The notes under the pieces: model-generated
The model's input: only the letters and a program-made list of their open reading frames with translations
Told to the model about the DNA's origin: nothing
Database searches by the model: none
DNA from: DTU052 sp050951725
GTDB taxonomy: Bacteria > Bacillota > Syntrophomonadia > Syntrophomonadales > DTU052
Assembly (NCBI GenBank): GCA_050951725.1
Contig: JBMNJO010000001.1
Coordinates: 992,001-1,056,000, forward strand
DNA length: 64,000 bases
Direction of reading: 5' to 3'
Translations under genes and position numbers: made by a program
In this document: positions 52,728 to 60,617 of the stretch, one piece after another
How the letters are laid out: each line of letters opens with the position of its first letter
Position numbering within the stretch: the first letter of the stretch is position 1

Positions 52728-53567
52728 CTAGTGAACGATATCAAATTCCCAGCTGGGATCAACCGTTTCATCCTCAAGGTAGGCCAGGTCTTTCTGGTGT
52801 GGAATGGGCTCGGAAACGGTTTCCGGAGCAGGTTGTTCCGGTACCGAGTTCGGATTGACCGGGGGTGGGGAATTGGATGAGACCTGTTTCAGCACTCCGG
52901 GCTGAAACATAACATAAGGTTTCTCCATGAATCTCTCAAAGGTCATAAACGGATAGGTTTTAGGATCCTCCTCTACTTCACCCAACAGGAACACCTTTAT
53001 AGTCAGGTCACAGTTCAACTTTCCCGGCACGTCTGACCAGATGGTACTTTTGTCGATGGCCAGGAGTCTCCCCAGACGCTGTACCTCATACAAGAAACCA
53101 TAGATATTCGAGCTGGAACCTACCAGTTCCATGGAAATATCGTAGCTCGAATAATCACCATTATTTTCAAGGTTGCCAAAGGATATCTTCTTTTTCAGGG
53201 CACCATCACTATTCAGTGTAATATCGTACTCCGATGCCAAACGGTAAATGTCCACCAGCAGTCCCGGCGTGTTCCGGAAAGAAGGGACCTCTGACTGGAG
53301 TATCTCCATATGCTGCTGGGTCTCCAGGATCTGCTGCTGGAGACCGGGGATGTTATCCCAACCTTCAGCCAGAGCCGTCTGCTGCATCAGTTGAACCTGC
53401 CTTAATTCCTGCTGCAAGGCATTCAGACGTTGAATCTGGGGTCTAAAATAGAAGCTAAAGGACAGATACCCGGCCAATAAGAGTAAGAATACAATGACCA
53501 GGAATCGCTCCCGTCTCTTTAGTCCTTGCCACTTGCTGGCCAGATCAGGAAAACTTTGTGACCTCAT
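52728..53567 (-). CDS. pilO: Type IV pilus assembly protein PilO-like (set 2)
   Basis: 279 residues. Membrane helix RRERFLVIVFLLLLAGYLSFSF, a coiled coil (LNALQQELRQVQLMQQTALAEG), and a PilO domain (GSSSNIYGFLYEVQRLGRLLAI). A proline-rich tail (SSNSPPPVNPNSVPEQPAPE) extends the C terminus beyond normal PilO. Last gene of set 2; pilN precedes it by 20 bases. Confidence 0.85.
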   Translation of the reverse strand: MRSQSFPDLASKWQGLKRRERFLVIVFLLLLAGYLSFSFYFRPQIQRLNALQQELRQVQLMQQTALAEGWDNIPGLQQQILETQQHMEILQSEVPSFRNTPGLLVDIYRLASEYDITLNSDGALKKKISFGNLENNGDYSSYDISMELVGSSSNIYGFLYEVQRLGRLLAIDKSTIWSDVPGKLNCDLTIKVFLLGEVEEDPKTYPFMTFERFMEKPYVMFQPGVLKQVSSNSPPPVNPNSVPEQPAPETVSEPIPHQKDLAYLEDETVDPSWEFDIVH

Positions 53568-53586
53568 CCCCCCAAACTCCTCACGT

Positions 53587-54153
53587 TTATGTTTTATCGG
53601 TCTCCGGGGTCTTTACTCCCCTAAAGCGCATTTCCAGACGTACCTCTTCAACGCTTCCCCGGAGGGGCACCTGTTTGGGTTCCACCTCTTCAAAGTAGGG
53701 AAGGTTTCTCAGGCCGACAATGAACTGGGCGGTCCGCAAAGCACTGTCAGTCTGGAATGTGATATTGACTCCCTGCGATGATATAACCTCCAGGCAAGTA
53801 ACCGATACCCCTGGTGGTAAAACGCTGCTTATACCGTCTATGATCTCAACAATATCGACCTTATGCTTATGTATGTTTTCAACTGCCTGGTGCTTCCGTT
53901 CATAATCAGCTTTTAGTTCCTGTGACTTCTCGTAATAGGATTTGGCCTGCGCCAGCTGTTGGTATTCCCGATTAAACTGGTCAATTTTCGCCTGGCACTG
54001 CCCTGCCAGATACTGTGGACAGTAAAAGAGCCCTCCGACAACAACCAGTCCCAATAACACCAGTGGTGAATATATCAAAAAACGGCGACGCCTCTGGCGT
54101 TGTTTTAATATTTCGGGTGGGAGGAAGTTCAGATCCGTCTTCGATATGCGCAA
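53587..54153 (-). CDS. pilN: Type IV pilus assembly protein PilN-like (set 2)
   Basis: 188 residues. It starts with KTDLNFLPPEILKQRQRRRR, the PilM-binding motif followed by a basic stop-transfer segment, then membrane helix FLIYSPLVLLGLVVVGGLFY and coiled coil. Four bases separate it from pilM. Confidence 0.88.
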   Translation of the reverse strand: MRISKTDLNFLPPEILKQRQRRRRFLIYSPLVLLGLVVVGGLFYCPQYLAGQCQAKIDQFNREYQQLAQAKSYYEKSQELKADYERKHQAVENIHKHKVDIVEIIDGISSVLPPGVSVTCLEVISSQGVNITFQTDSALRTAQFIVGLRNLPYFEEVEPKQVPLRGSVEEVRLEMRFRGVKTPETDKT

Positions 54154-54157
54154 ACTG

Positions 54158-55093
54158 TTAATCCTTTCTTAACATCATACCCAGATTGCCGGCCATAGTC
54201 GCAGCCGCAGTCACGGGCTGCGGCCCGGTCTTTCGTCCCCACCTGAAGTTAAGGACCTCATCCAGGCTGCTTTTTACCGGAATTTCGAGGGCACTGTCCA
54301 ATAGGGTTGTCACGATTTCCTCCCTCTGCGCCAGATCGCCAACCACATGCAAGACCTCGACCTGCCGGCCCTGATGGCTGCCGGCAAAGAAGTTAAGGTA
54401 ACCTCTGGTTTCCTCAATCAGGACTGAAAGATCTGCAGCATCTTCCCCTTCTTCCGATAAATTGAAAGGGATATCTGCGTAGAGCAACAAGCATCCATCT
54501 TCACAGATGGCAATCCGGGAACCGTCCCGATTCACATCCAGGACTGCCACATCACTATAATCAGTTTGGGAAAACAGCCTCAGTATCGAATTGGGCAGTA
54601 TATCGAGAGACCTGATGTACATTCTGGTACTCTCCATAACCTGCATAACCTGCTCCACCATATAGCGGGGGACTGCTGCCAGCAGAAGTTCGTGATAGCC
54701 CTTTTCATTCCCGGAGTCAGAGACAGTCTTCATCACCCGGTAGTCAAAGGCATACTCGGTCAGATCAACCGGCAGAAACTCGTTGATTGCCGCCAGGATG
54801 AACTCATCAAGGACCTTGCTGTCCAGAGCCGGAACCCGGGCAGTTCTGGTAATCATGCCCTCACGACTCATCAGGACTGATACCTGGCGGGAGCTAAGGC
54901 CCCTCTCTTCCAAAAAACCGGCTATCTGGCGGCCGATCTCATGGTTGCGGTCATCATCCAGATCTCTTCCCAGGGGATGGCTAAACTCCAGATTGGCGTA
55001 ATTGTCAATCCGGAATGTGCGATTTCTGACCGCTCCCTTAAGGATACGGGCTCTTCTCTCCCCTATATCAAGGTATAATGAACCACCAAACAT
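54158..55093 (-). CDS. pilM: Type IV pilus assembly protein PilM-like ATPase (set 2)
   Basis: 311 residues of actin-like fold: GSLYLDIGERRARIL phosphate-1, VPALDSKVLDEFILAAINEFLPVDL (SHS2-type segment) and DVAVLDVNRDGSRIAICEDG phosphate-2. Set-1 and set-2 PilM share fold but little sequence, so the sets diverged long ago. Confidence 0.87.
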   Translation of the reverse strand: MFGGSLYLDIGERRARILKGAVRNRTFRIDNYANLEFSHPLGRDLDDDRNHEIGRQIAGFLEERGLSSRQVSVLMSREGMITRTARVPALDSKVLDEFILAAINEFLPVDLTEYAFDYRVMKTVSDSGNEKGYHELLLAAVPRYMVEQVMQVMESTRMYIRSLDILPNSILRLFSQTDYSDVAVLDVNRDGSRIAICEDGCLLLYADIPFNLSEEGEDAADLSVLIEETRGYLNFFAGSHQGRQVEVLHVVGDLAQREEIVTTLLDSALEIPVKSSLDEVLNFRWGRKTGPQPVTAAATMAGNLGMMLRKD

Positions 55094-55320
55094 CGGTTGT
55101 CCCCTTATATATGTATTTCGTCTAAACCAGCGAAAATGTTAACATAATGATTCTAATTATGTATCCCAAATCCCTGCCTGAAATGGTTTCTGTATCAGTG
55201 GAAATCTGCTCCATCACGGGTCGGATCGTATGAGTCGCTATTTTGCTGAACCGGATATCGTTTCTTTTTGTGCCTTACCGGGGGTAAACAACTGGTTCTA
55301 CCGGAGGTTTAATGGCAACA

Positions 55321-55671
55321 CTATATATGGGTCTGCAAGCTTGGGCTGTATGATCCGGCAGTCAGTTTTCCTACAACTTGGGCATTTGCATTTATAAGTT
55401 GTAGCTTTGCTTCTACATCCTTGCCGTCCATATCCAAAAACTTTGCACCCTCCAGGTAGAGCGTTCCGCCTACGGTAATACTAATTTCTCTCGCAAGTCA
55501 AATGTCCTCTCTCGCCCACAAAACTATTCCAATATTGCCTCCCAGCCGAACCTGTAGAATCGCACCTGGTTCAACGACAATATCTCCGGTTTCATTTCTA
55601 ACGCTGATTTCCTTGAAAATGCCTATATTGCCAGTTTTGGCGATTTTAATTACCCCATCGGTAGTTAACAT
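55321..55671 (-). pseudogene. Hypothetical beta-rich protein interrupted by an in-frame TGA
   Basis: From ATG 55671 (AGGAGG 10 bases before) the frame encodes a 57-residue, Gly/Ile/Val-rich beta-strand sequence (VIKIAKTGNIGIFKEISVRN, VEPGAILQVRLGGNIGIVLW) and stops at TGA 55498-55500. The same frame then stays open for 58 more codons (EISITVGGTLYLEGAKFLDMD, GKDVEAKLQLINANAQVVGK) to TAG at 55321. The two halves look like one protein of about 116 residues. It resembles phage structural or polymer-forming domains but I cannot name it. Either a pseudogene or TGA readthrough; no selenocysteine element was evident. It lies inside the set-2 pilus operon. Confidence 0.5.
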
Positions 55672-55758
55672 TAAGGGCGGTCCTCCTGTCATCGAAACAT
55701 AGGGTCAAACACGACTACGACTTTTTTCCAGGTACAAAAAGGCATTGCAGCATATCGT

Positions 55759-56967
55759 TTAGACCTTCATATTACCAATCAGGTCGAACAGCGGCAGCAT
55801 GATGGAAACGATGATGGTTCCGATGATGAGGCCCATGATCAGCAGCATGACCGGTTCGACCAGCGACAACATATGTGTAATACCGGTCTCCGCCTCCTTG
55901 TTGTAATACTCGGCCATCTGCTCCATCACCTCATCCATGCTCCCGGTCTCCTCCCCCACCCGGACCATCTGGATGGTCATCGGGTCAAAGAAGCGAGCCT
56001 TTTCGAGATTGTAAGCCAGGCTCTCACCCTTGCGAACCCCTTCCATGGCATAGTCCAGGGCCTGTTCGGCCACCGCGTTGCCCACATTCTGGCGAATAAG
56101 TTCCAATCCCTGCAGGAGCGGGATGCCGCTGCGGAACACAATGGCCGCGGTACGGGCAAAACGGGTAGTCACCAGATTGGCGGTTACCGTACCTATAACC
56201 CGGGTTTTCGAGATCAGCCGGTCCTTACGCAATCTCCCCTGTGGGGTTGCCAGCCAGTACCGGACCAGGAACACCAGACCCCCCACGGCAATAATCATCA
56301 ACAGGAGATTCCCCTGCATAAAGTGGGTGATGCCAATGATGGTCCGGGTAATCAAGGGCATTTGGGCACCGGTCCCGCTCAGAAGGCTTTCTATCTGAGG
56401 AATCAGGAACTGAAATACGAAAAACAACAGACCCAGGGCCACCACGGTCAGGATTATCGGGTAGACCATGGCCCCCTTGATCCTGGTCTGAATGTTATGT
56501 TCCTGTTCATAGAAGTCAGACATACGCAGGAATATCTCGCTCAGGTTCCCCGAGGCCTCCCCCGTGGCAACCATCCGGGCCAATAAGGGGGGGATAGCGC
56601 TTTCGGGTGAAGACATGGCCTCTGACAAGGCCTTGCCGGTCTGCACCTCCCGGTACATCCGCTCGGCCTCTTTCTTCATCAGGCGATCCGGTATCTGCAG
56701 CTTCATTATGTTAAGTCCGTTCATCAGGCTTAAGCCCGCCCGCAAGACCATGGCCATCTGCCGGCAGAATAAGGCCAGTGAGTCGGACTTGATTTTCGGA
56801 CGAAACGCCAACCACGCTGGAACTCCACCCGAGGCTTTTACCACCTTGATAGGGATCATACCCCGTTCACGGAGAGCTTCGAGTACCACAGTCTCGGTAT
56901 CCGCGGTAAAATTGCCTTCATGCAGTTGTCCACTCCGGTCCATGGCCTGGAAATGGAAGTCCGCCAT
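55759..56967 (-). CDS. pilC: Type IV pilus inner-membrane platform protein PilC (set 2)
   Basis: About 402 residues of the GspF/PilC family: LALFCRQMAMVLRAGLSLMNGL, PPLLARMVATGEASGNLSEIF, FFDPMTIQMVRVGEETGSMDEV and three membrane helices (MVYPIILTVVALGLLFFVFQFLIP among them). GGAGG precedes ATG 56967. Intact, immediately downstream of the broken pilB. Confidence 0.95.
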   Translation of the reverse strand: MADFHFQAMDRSGQLHEGNFTADTETVVLEALRERGMIPIKVVKASGGVPAWLAFRPKIKSDSLALFCRQMAMVLRAGLSLMNGLNIMKLQIPDRLMKKEAERMYREVQTGKALSEAMSSPESAIPPLLARMVATGEASGNLSEIFLRMSDFYEQEHNIQTRIKGAMVYPIILTVVALGLLFFVFQFLIPQIESLLSGTGAQMPLITRTIIGITHFMQGNLLLMIIAVGGLVFLVRYWLATPQGRLRKDRLISKTRVIGTVTANLVTTRFARTAAIVFRSGIPLLQGLELIRQNVGNAVAEQALDYAMEGVRKGESLAYNLEKARFFDPMTIQMVRVGEETGSMDEVMEQMAEYYNKEAETGITHMLSLVEPVMLLIMGLIIGTIIVSIMLPLFDLIGNMKV

Positions 56968-56989
56968 CACGTCCTCCGTATCGTTTCAG

Positions 56990-58681
56990 TTAGTACATCT
57001 GGGTTACGCGCAAAGCTTCTTCTAGAGTAGTTATACCGCTCAGAACCTTTTTGCGGCAGTCCTCCCACAGAGGCACCATTCCCCGGTTTATCGCCGCCTG
57101 ATGCAGTTCGTCAGTTGGCACCCGGTGATCAATCAGGGAACGCAGTTCCCGATCAAGTTCCAGTATCTCAAAAACCCCGGTTCGACCCTGATAGCCCGTA
57201 TCATGGCAGGCCGGACAGCCAACCCCCCGTTTGAGGAAAAGCTCCTCTTCCGGTGGAATCGCCAGGATCTCGTGTTCCCGTTTATCTGCCGCGTACACCT
57301 CTTGACACTCAGGACAGATCTTGCGCACCAGGCGCTGGGCAATAACGCCGGCCAGGGACGAGGCAATCAGGTAGGGTTCAATACCCATATCCATCAAGCG
57401 AGTAACCGCTCCGGGAGCATCATTGGTGTGCAAGGTGCTTAGAACCAGATGGCCGGTCAAGGCCGCTCGAATGGCGATATCCGCCGTTTCATCATCGCGG
57501 ATTTCCCCCACCATTACCACATCCGGATCCTGGCGCAGCATGTTTCTGAGGCCGGACACAAAGGTTAACCCGGCCTGAACATTGATCTGCGTCTGGGTAA
57601 TCTTCCCCATCTCATACTCCACCGGGTCTTCCAGGGTGGATATATTAAGCCGGTTAGCATCCATTTCCGCCAGCATCGAATAAAGGGTGGTGGTTTTCCC
57701 GCTTCCGGTAGGGCCGGTAACCAGGACCAGACCCCAGGGGCGATTGACCATACGGTCAAACTTGGCCGCATCCTCCACACTGAAACCAATGTTCTGTTTC
57801 CCCACAAAGAACGCAGCCCGGTCCAATACCCTGATGACCAGTTTCTCCCCATGAGTAGTTGGCATGGAAGCAATACGCAGGTCAATCTGCCGGTTATCAA
57901 TACTAACGGCTCACCTTGCCGTCCTGCGGCACCCGTTTCTCAGCGATGTTCATATTGGCCATGACCTTGATGCGGGTCACCAGCGCACTGTGTACCCTGA
58001 TATCGGTGGTCAAGGTCTCATGCAGGATCCCGTCCACCCGGGTACGGATGCGGAGAATATCATGCTTCGGCTCGATATGGATGTCACTGGCGCGGCTGCG
58101 GACCGCATTCTCGATGACGCTGTTAACCAGCCTCACCATCGGTGCGCTCTCCACATCCAGGGTCGCCGCCACCTCAGCTGTCGACCGGAGTGGCAGTGCG
58201 CACCAGGTCCTGAGCCGCACGCTCGGCCACCCGCTGCTGTCCAAAAAACTGCTCTATCACCCGCAGGATCTCGCGTTCCCCCGCCAAAAGCGGAGTAACC
58301 GGCAAACCGGAAATCAGGCGGACATCCTGAATCGCCACCCGGTCCAGCGGATCCTTCATGGCCAGCATCAGATGACCATCCGCCACCTGTATCGGGACCA
58401 CCATATGGCGCCGGGCCAGATTCTCGGGAATTCGCCGCACCGCCTCCGCGTCTATAGCGGCAGTGCGGAGATCAATCTGGCGGATGCCCAGCTGGTTCTC
58501 CAAAACCGCGCCCAGCTGGGCCTGGGTCACAATGCCCTCCTGCACCAGAACCTCGCCCAGACGCTAAACCGGTCCGCTTCTGTGCCTCCAGAGCTTTCTT
58601 CAGTTGTTCCTCTTTAATAACACCAGCCTGGACAAGTAACTCGCCCAGGCGTAATTTGGGTGTCGGATTGATGGCCGCCAT
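56990..58681 (-). pseudogene. pilB: Type IV pilus extension ATPase PilB (set 2), three frameshifts
   Basis: The protein is spread over three frames. Pieces in order: N-terminal MshEN domain (LRLGELLVQAGVIKEEQLKK), breaking near 58565; a second piece with IRQIDLRTAAIDAEAVRRIP, breaking near 58177-58183; a third with ASDIHIEPKHDILRIRTRVDG, breaking near 57905; then the ATPase core with Walker A TGPTGSGKTTTLYSML, Asp box STLEDPVEYEMG, Walker B VVMVGEIRDDETAD and zinc CPEC and CPAC pairs. Each break is removed by deleting one base, and the first and last pieces are then in the same frame. Motifs remain unmutated, so the loss is recent, or the breaks are sequencing errors. Without correction no ATPase is made for set 2. 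Confidence 0.9.
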
Positions 58682-58699
58682 ACACCCTCCCCGGTCAAC

Positions 58700-59242
58700 C
58701 TACCTGACCGTTCTAATTCTCTTCTCCATTATGTAACCATTGTTGTCAAAGGGATAGAGCTTCACCTGCAATTGACCGTCGTGCCTATAAGCTGAAACCA
58801 TGATACAACCGCGCAGTCTGGTCCTCTGGGTGGTGCTGTTCCATAAGGTGTCCTCTTTACCGTCCCCGGAATAGTAGGCCAGGGCTGCACTCTCCGAGTT
58901 GTCATCCTTTAATTGGTCGTAACGTGCCATACCCTTACCACCAGTGATGGGATTCTCCACCTCCGAGGATGAGCGGTGACTCAAACTGGGAGTAGTCCCG
59001 AGCAGTTGCTCGTTGATCCGGTTGCAGATGGCCTGCTCCAGTTTATTTCCCTCAGTCGAGTCATAGTGTGGCAACAATGCATGTACCACACCCTGCGCCG
59101 TGTTCAGGTTGGTGTTAAGCCCCGACAACCTAGCCTCGACCTCCGCATAATTCCCTTTGGGAATCAGGACTGCGGCCAGGATGGAGATGATGAAGACGAC
59201 GATCATCAGTTCTATTAGTGTGAAGCCTTTTTGGTTATTCAT
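58700..59242 (-). CDS. Type IV prepilin (set 2, longer)
   Basis: 180 residues. Peptidase site MNNQKGFTLIELMIVVFIIS with Glu at +5, then a long pilin helix. C-terminal domain contains TRLRGCIMVSAYRHDGQLQVKLYP and an earlier Cys (AICNRIN), which could form the D-loop disulphide. It lies between pilA (59280) and pilB. Confidence 0.9.
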   Translation of the reverse strand: MNNQKGFTLIELMIVVFIISILAAVLIPKGNYAEVEARLSGLNTNLNTAQGVVHALLPHYDSTEGNKLEQAICNRINEQLLGTTPSLSHRSSSEVENPITGGKGMARYDQLKDDNSESAALAYYSGDGKEDTLWNSTTQRTRLRGCIMVSAYRHDGQLQVKLYPFDNNGYIMEKRIRTVR

Positions 59243-59279
59243 TCACGTACCTTTTCAGTATAATTTAATCTCGATTAGG

Positions 59280-59738
59280 TTATTGACCTACTTGAATAGG
59301 CCCTTTGCCTATCAATTCTCCGGATTTGTCATAAGGATATATGAAAATCCCATTTTCATATACTTGTAATCCTACTACACCAGCACCACTATCTGGTACA
59401 CCTGCCGAGTAAACTACTGCGGATGTGTTACTCGCCGATGTTTCCACTCCCGTTTCATTGGTCACAGGGTTGACAATCCCAGCTTTGGCAATTTTGTTTG
59501 CAGCAGCAGGCAAAAGTTTAGTGACGTATTCAGATGCTTTATATCTTGGTGCCATGTTTTCCACAATTCCCTGCACTATCCTTGCATTGGACTCAACCCC
59601 CGACTCCTTCGCGGTGTTCTGCACAATACCCGACCTCGGAATAATAACCGCCGCCAGAATCGCAATAACCGCGATAACAATCATCATCTCGATGAGCGTG
59701 AAACCCTTCCGGTTTCGTCTTAACTTCATTAAAGACAT
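59280..59738 (-). CDS. pilA: Type IV prepilin (set 2, pilA-like)
   Basis: 152 residues. Peptidase site RNRKGFTLIEMMIVIAVIAI with Glu at +5, followed by LAAVIIPRSGIVQNTAKESGVESNARIVQGIVENM. C-terminal part has no cysteine. It is the first pilin after pilD and the best candidate for the major subunit of set 2. Confidence 0.93.
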   Translation of the reverse strand: MSLMKLRRNRKGFTLIEMMIVIAVIAILAAVIIPRSGIVQNTAKESGVESNARIVQGIVENMAPRYKASEYVTKLLPAAANKIAKAGIVNPVTNETGVETSASNTSAVVYSAGVPDSGAGVVGLQVYENGIFIYPYDKSGELIGKGPIQVGQ

Positions 59739-59840
59739 TATTAATCCTCCCTACAATATGTATTTTTGATCTGGTTCCCTATCTACCGTATCAGGCGGTT
59801 CGCCTCCAGACTTATTTCCGACGTTCCCCCCTCCTCTCGC

Positions 59841-60590
59841 CTAAGTCCAAAAGCCAAGATACCAATTGATTATATCTGTACCCCGGAGCAGGGCCAGAAC
59901 TCCGCCCAGGGCCAGGTAAGGACCAAAAGGAACCGCGTCTTTGCGTCCCTTCTTGCCCGATACCACCAAAACAATACCAAGCAGACCACCGACCAGGAAG
60001 GCCAGGAACAATGCCAGACCTGTCATGTGCGGTCCCAGAAACAGCCCCATGAAGGCTGCCAGTTTGATGTCGCCCCCGCCCATGCCGCCGCGGGATACCA
60101 CCGCAATCGCCAGCATGAATGCTCCGGCGGCCAAACCTGCCACCAGACCCCACAAAGCGTCTTGCCAGGAGTAGAGAAGCAGGAAAGGGAGCCCCAGCAG
60201 AACACCGGCGAGCAGTATTTCATCCGGGATGATCATGTGCTTCAGGTCGATGACGGTGACCGTCAACAGGACGGCCACGAACACCCACCCCGCCGGGGTA
60301 GCCCAGGACAGACCGGTCGTTAACCAGACCAGAACAAACAGGAGTCCCGCTGCCAGTTCCACCAGGGGATACTGCCAGGATATCCGGGACTGGCAGTAAC
60401 GGCAACGGCCGCGAAGCAAAACATAACTCAAGATCGGAATCAGATCCCTGGCCAGCAGACGGTTGCCACACTCCATACAATGGGATGGAGGGAACACCAC
60501 CGACTGCTCAGCAGGAATGCGATATATGCAAACATTGAGAAAACTGCCCAGGGAGGCACCCAGGATGAATATCAACAAGACGAGCGTAAT
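59841..60590 (-). CDS. pilD: Prepilin peptidase PilD
   Basis: About 250 residues. The N-terminal zinc motif CMECGNRL with CRYC (four Cys) and the two catalytic aspartates in VIDLKHMIIPDE and GMGGGDIKLAAF of the GxGD protease family are present, plus seven or eight membrane helices. It cleaves and N-methylates prepilins of both pilus sets. IS1182 inserted at 60618, so the annotated upstream codons belong to the element. The best ribosome site, GGGGGAGG at 60598-60605, lies 7 bases before ATT 60590; the nearest standard codon is TTG 60578. The promoter and riboswitch are on the far side of the IS. Confidence 0.9.
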   Translation of the reverse strand: MTLVLLIFILGASLGSFLNVCIYRIPAEQSVVFPPSHCMECGNRLLARDLIPILSYVLLRGRCRYCQSRISWQYPLVELAAGLLFVLVWLTTGLSWATPAGWVFVAVLLTVTVIDLKHMIIPDEILLAGVLLGLPFLLLYSWQDALWGLVAGLAAGAFMLAIAVVSRGGMGGGDIKLAAFMGLFLGPHMTGLALFLAFLVGGLLGIVLVVSGKKGRKDAVPFGPYLALGGVLALLRGTDIINWYLGFWT

Positions 60591-60617
60591 ACCAATTCCT
60601 CCCCCACCACAATATTT

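Noticed and set aside
55498..55500. Selenocysteine at the in-frame TGA
   Set aside because: The codon is not next to a redox motif and no bacterial SECIS hairpin was evident directly after it.
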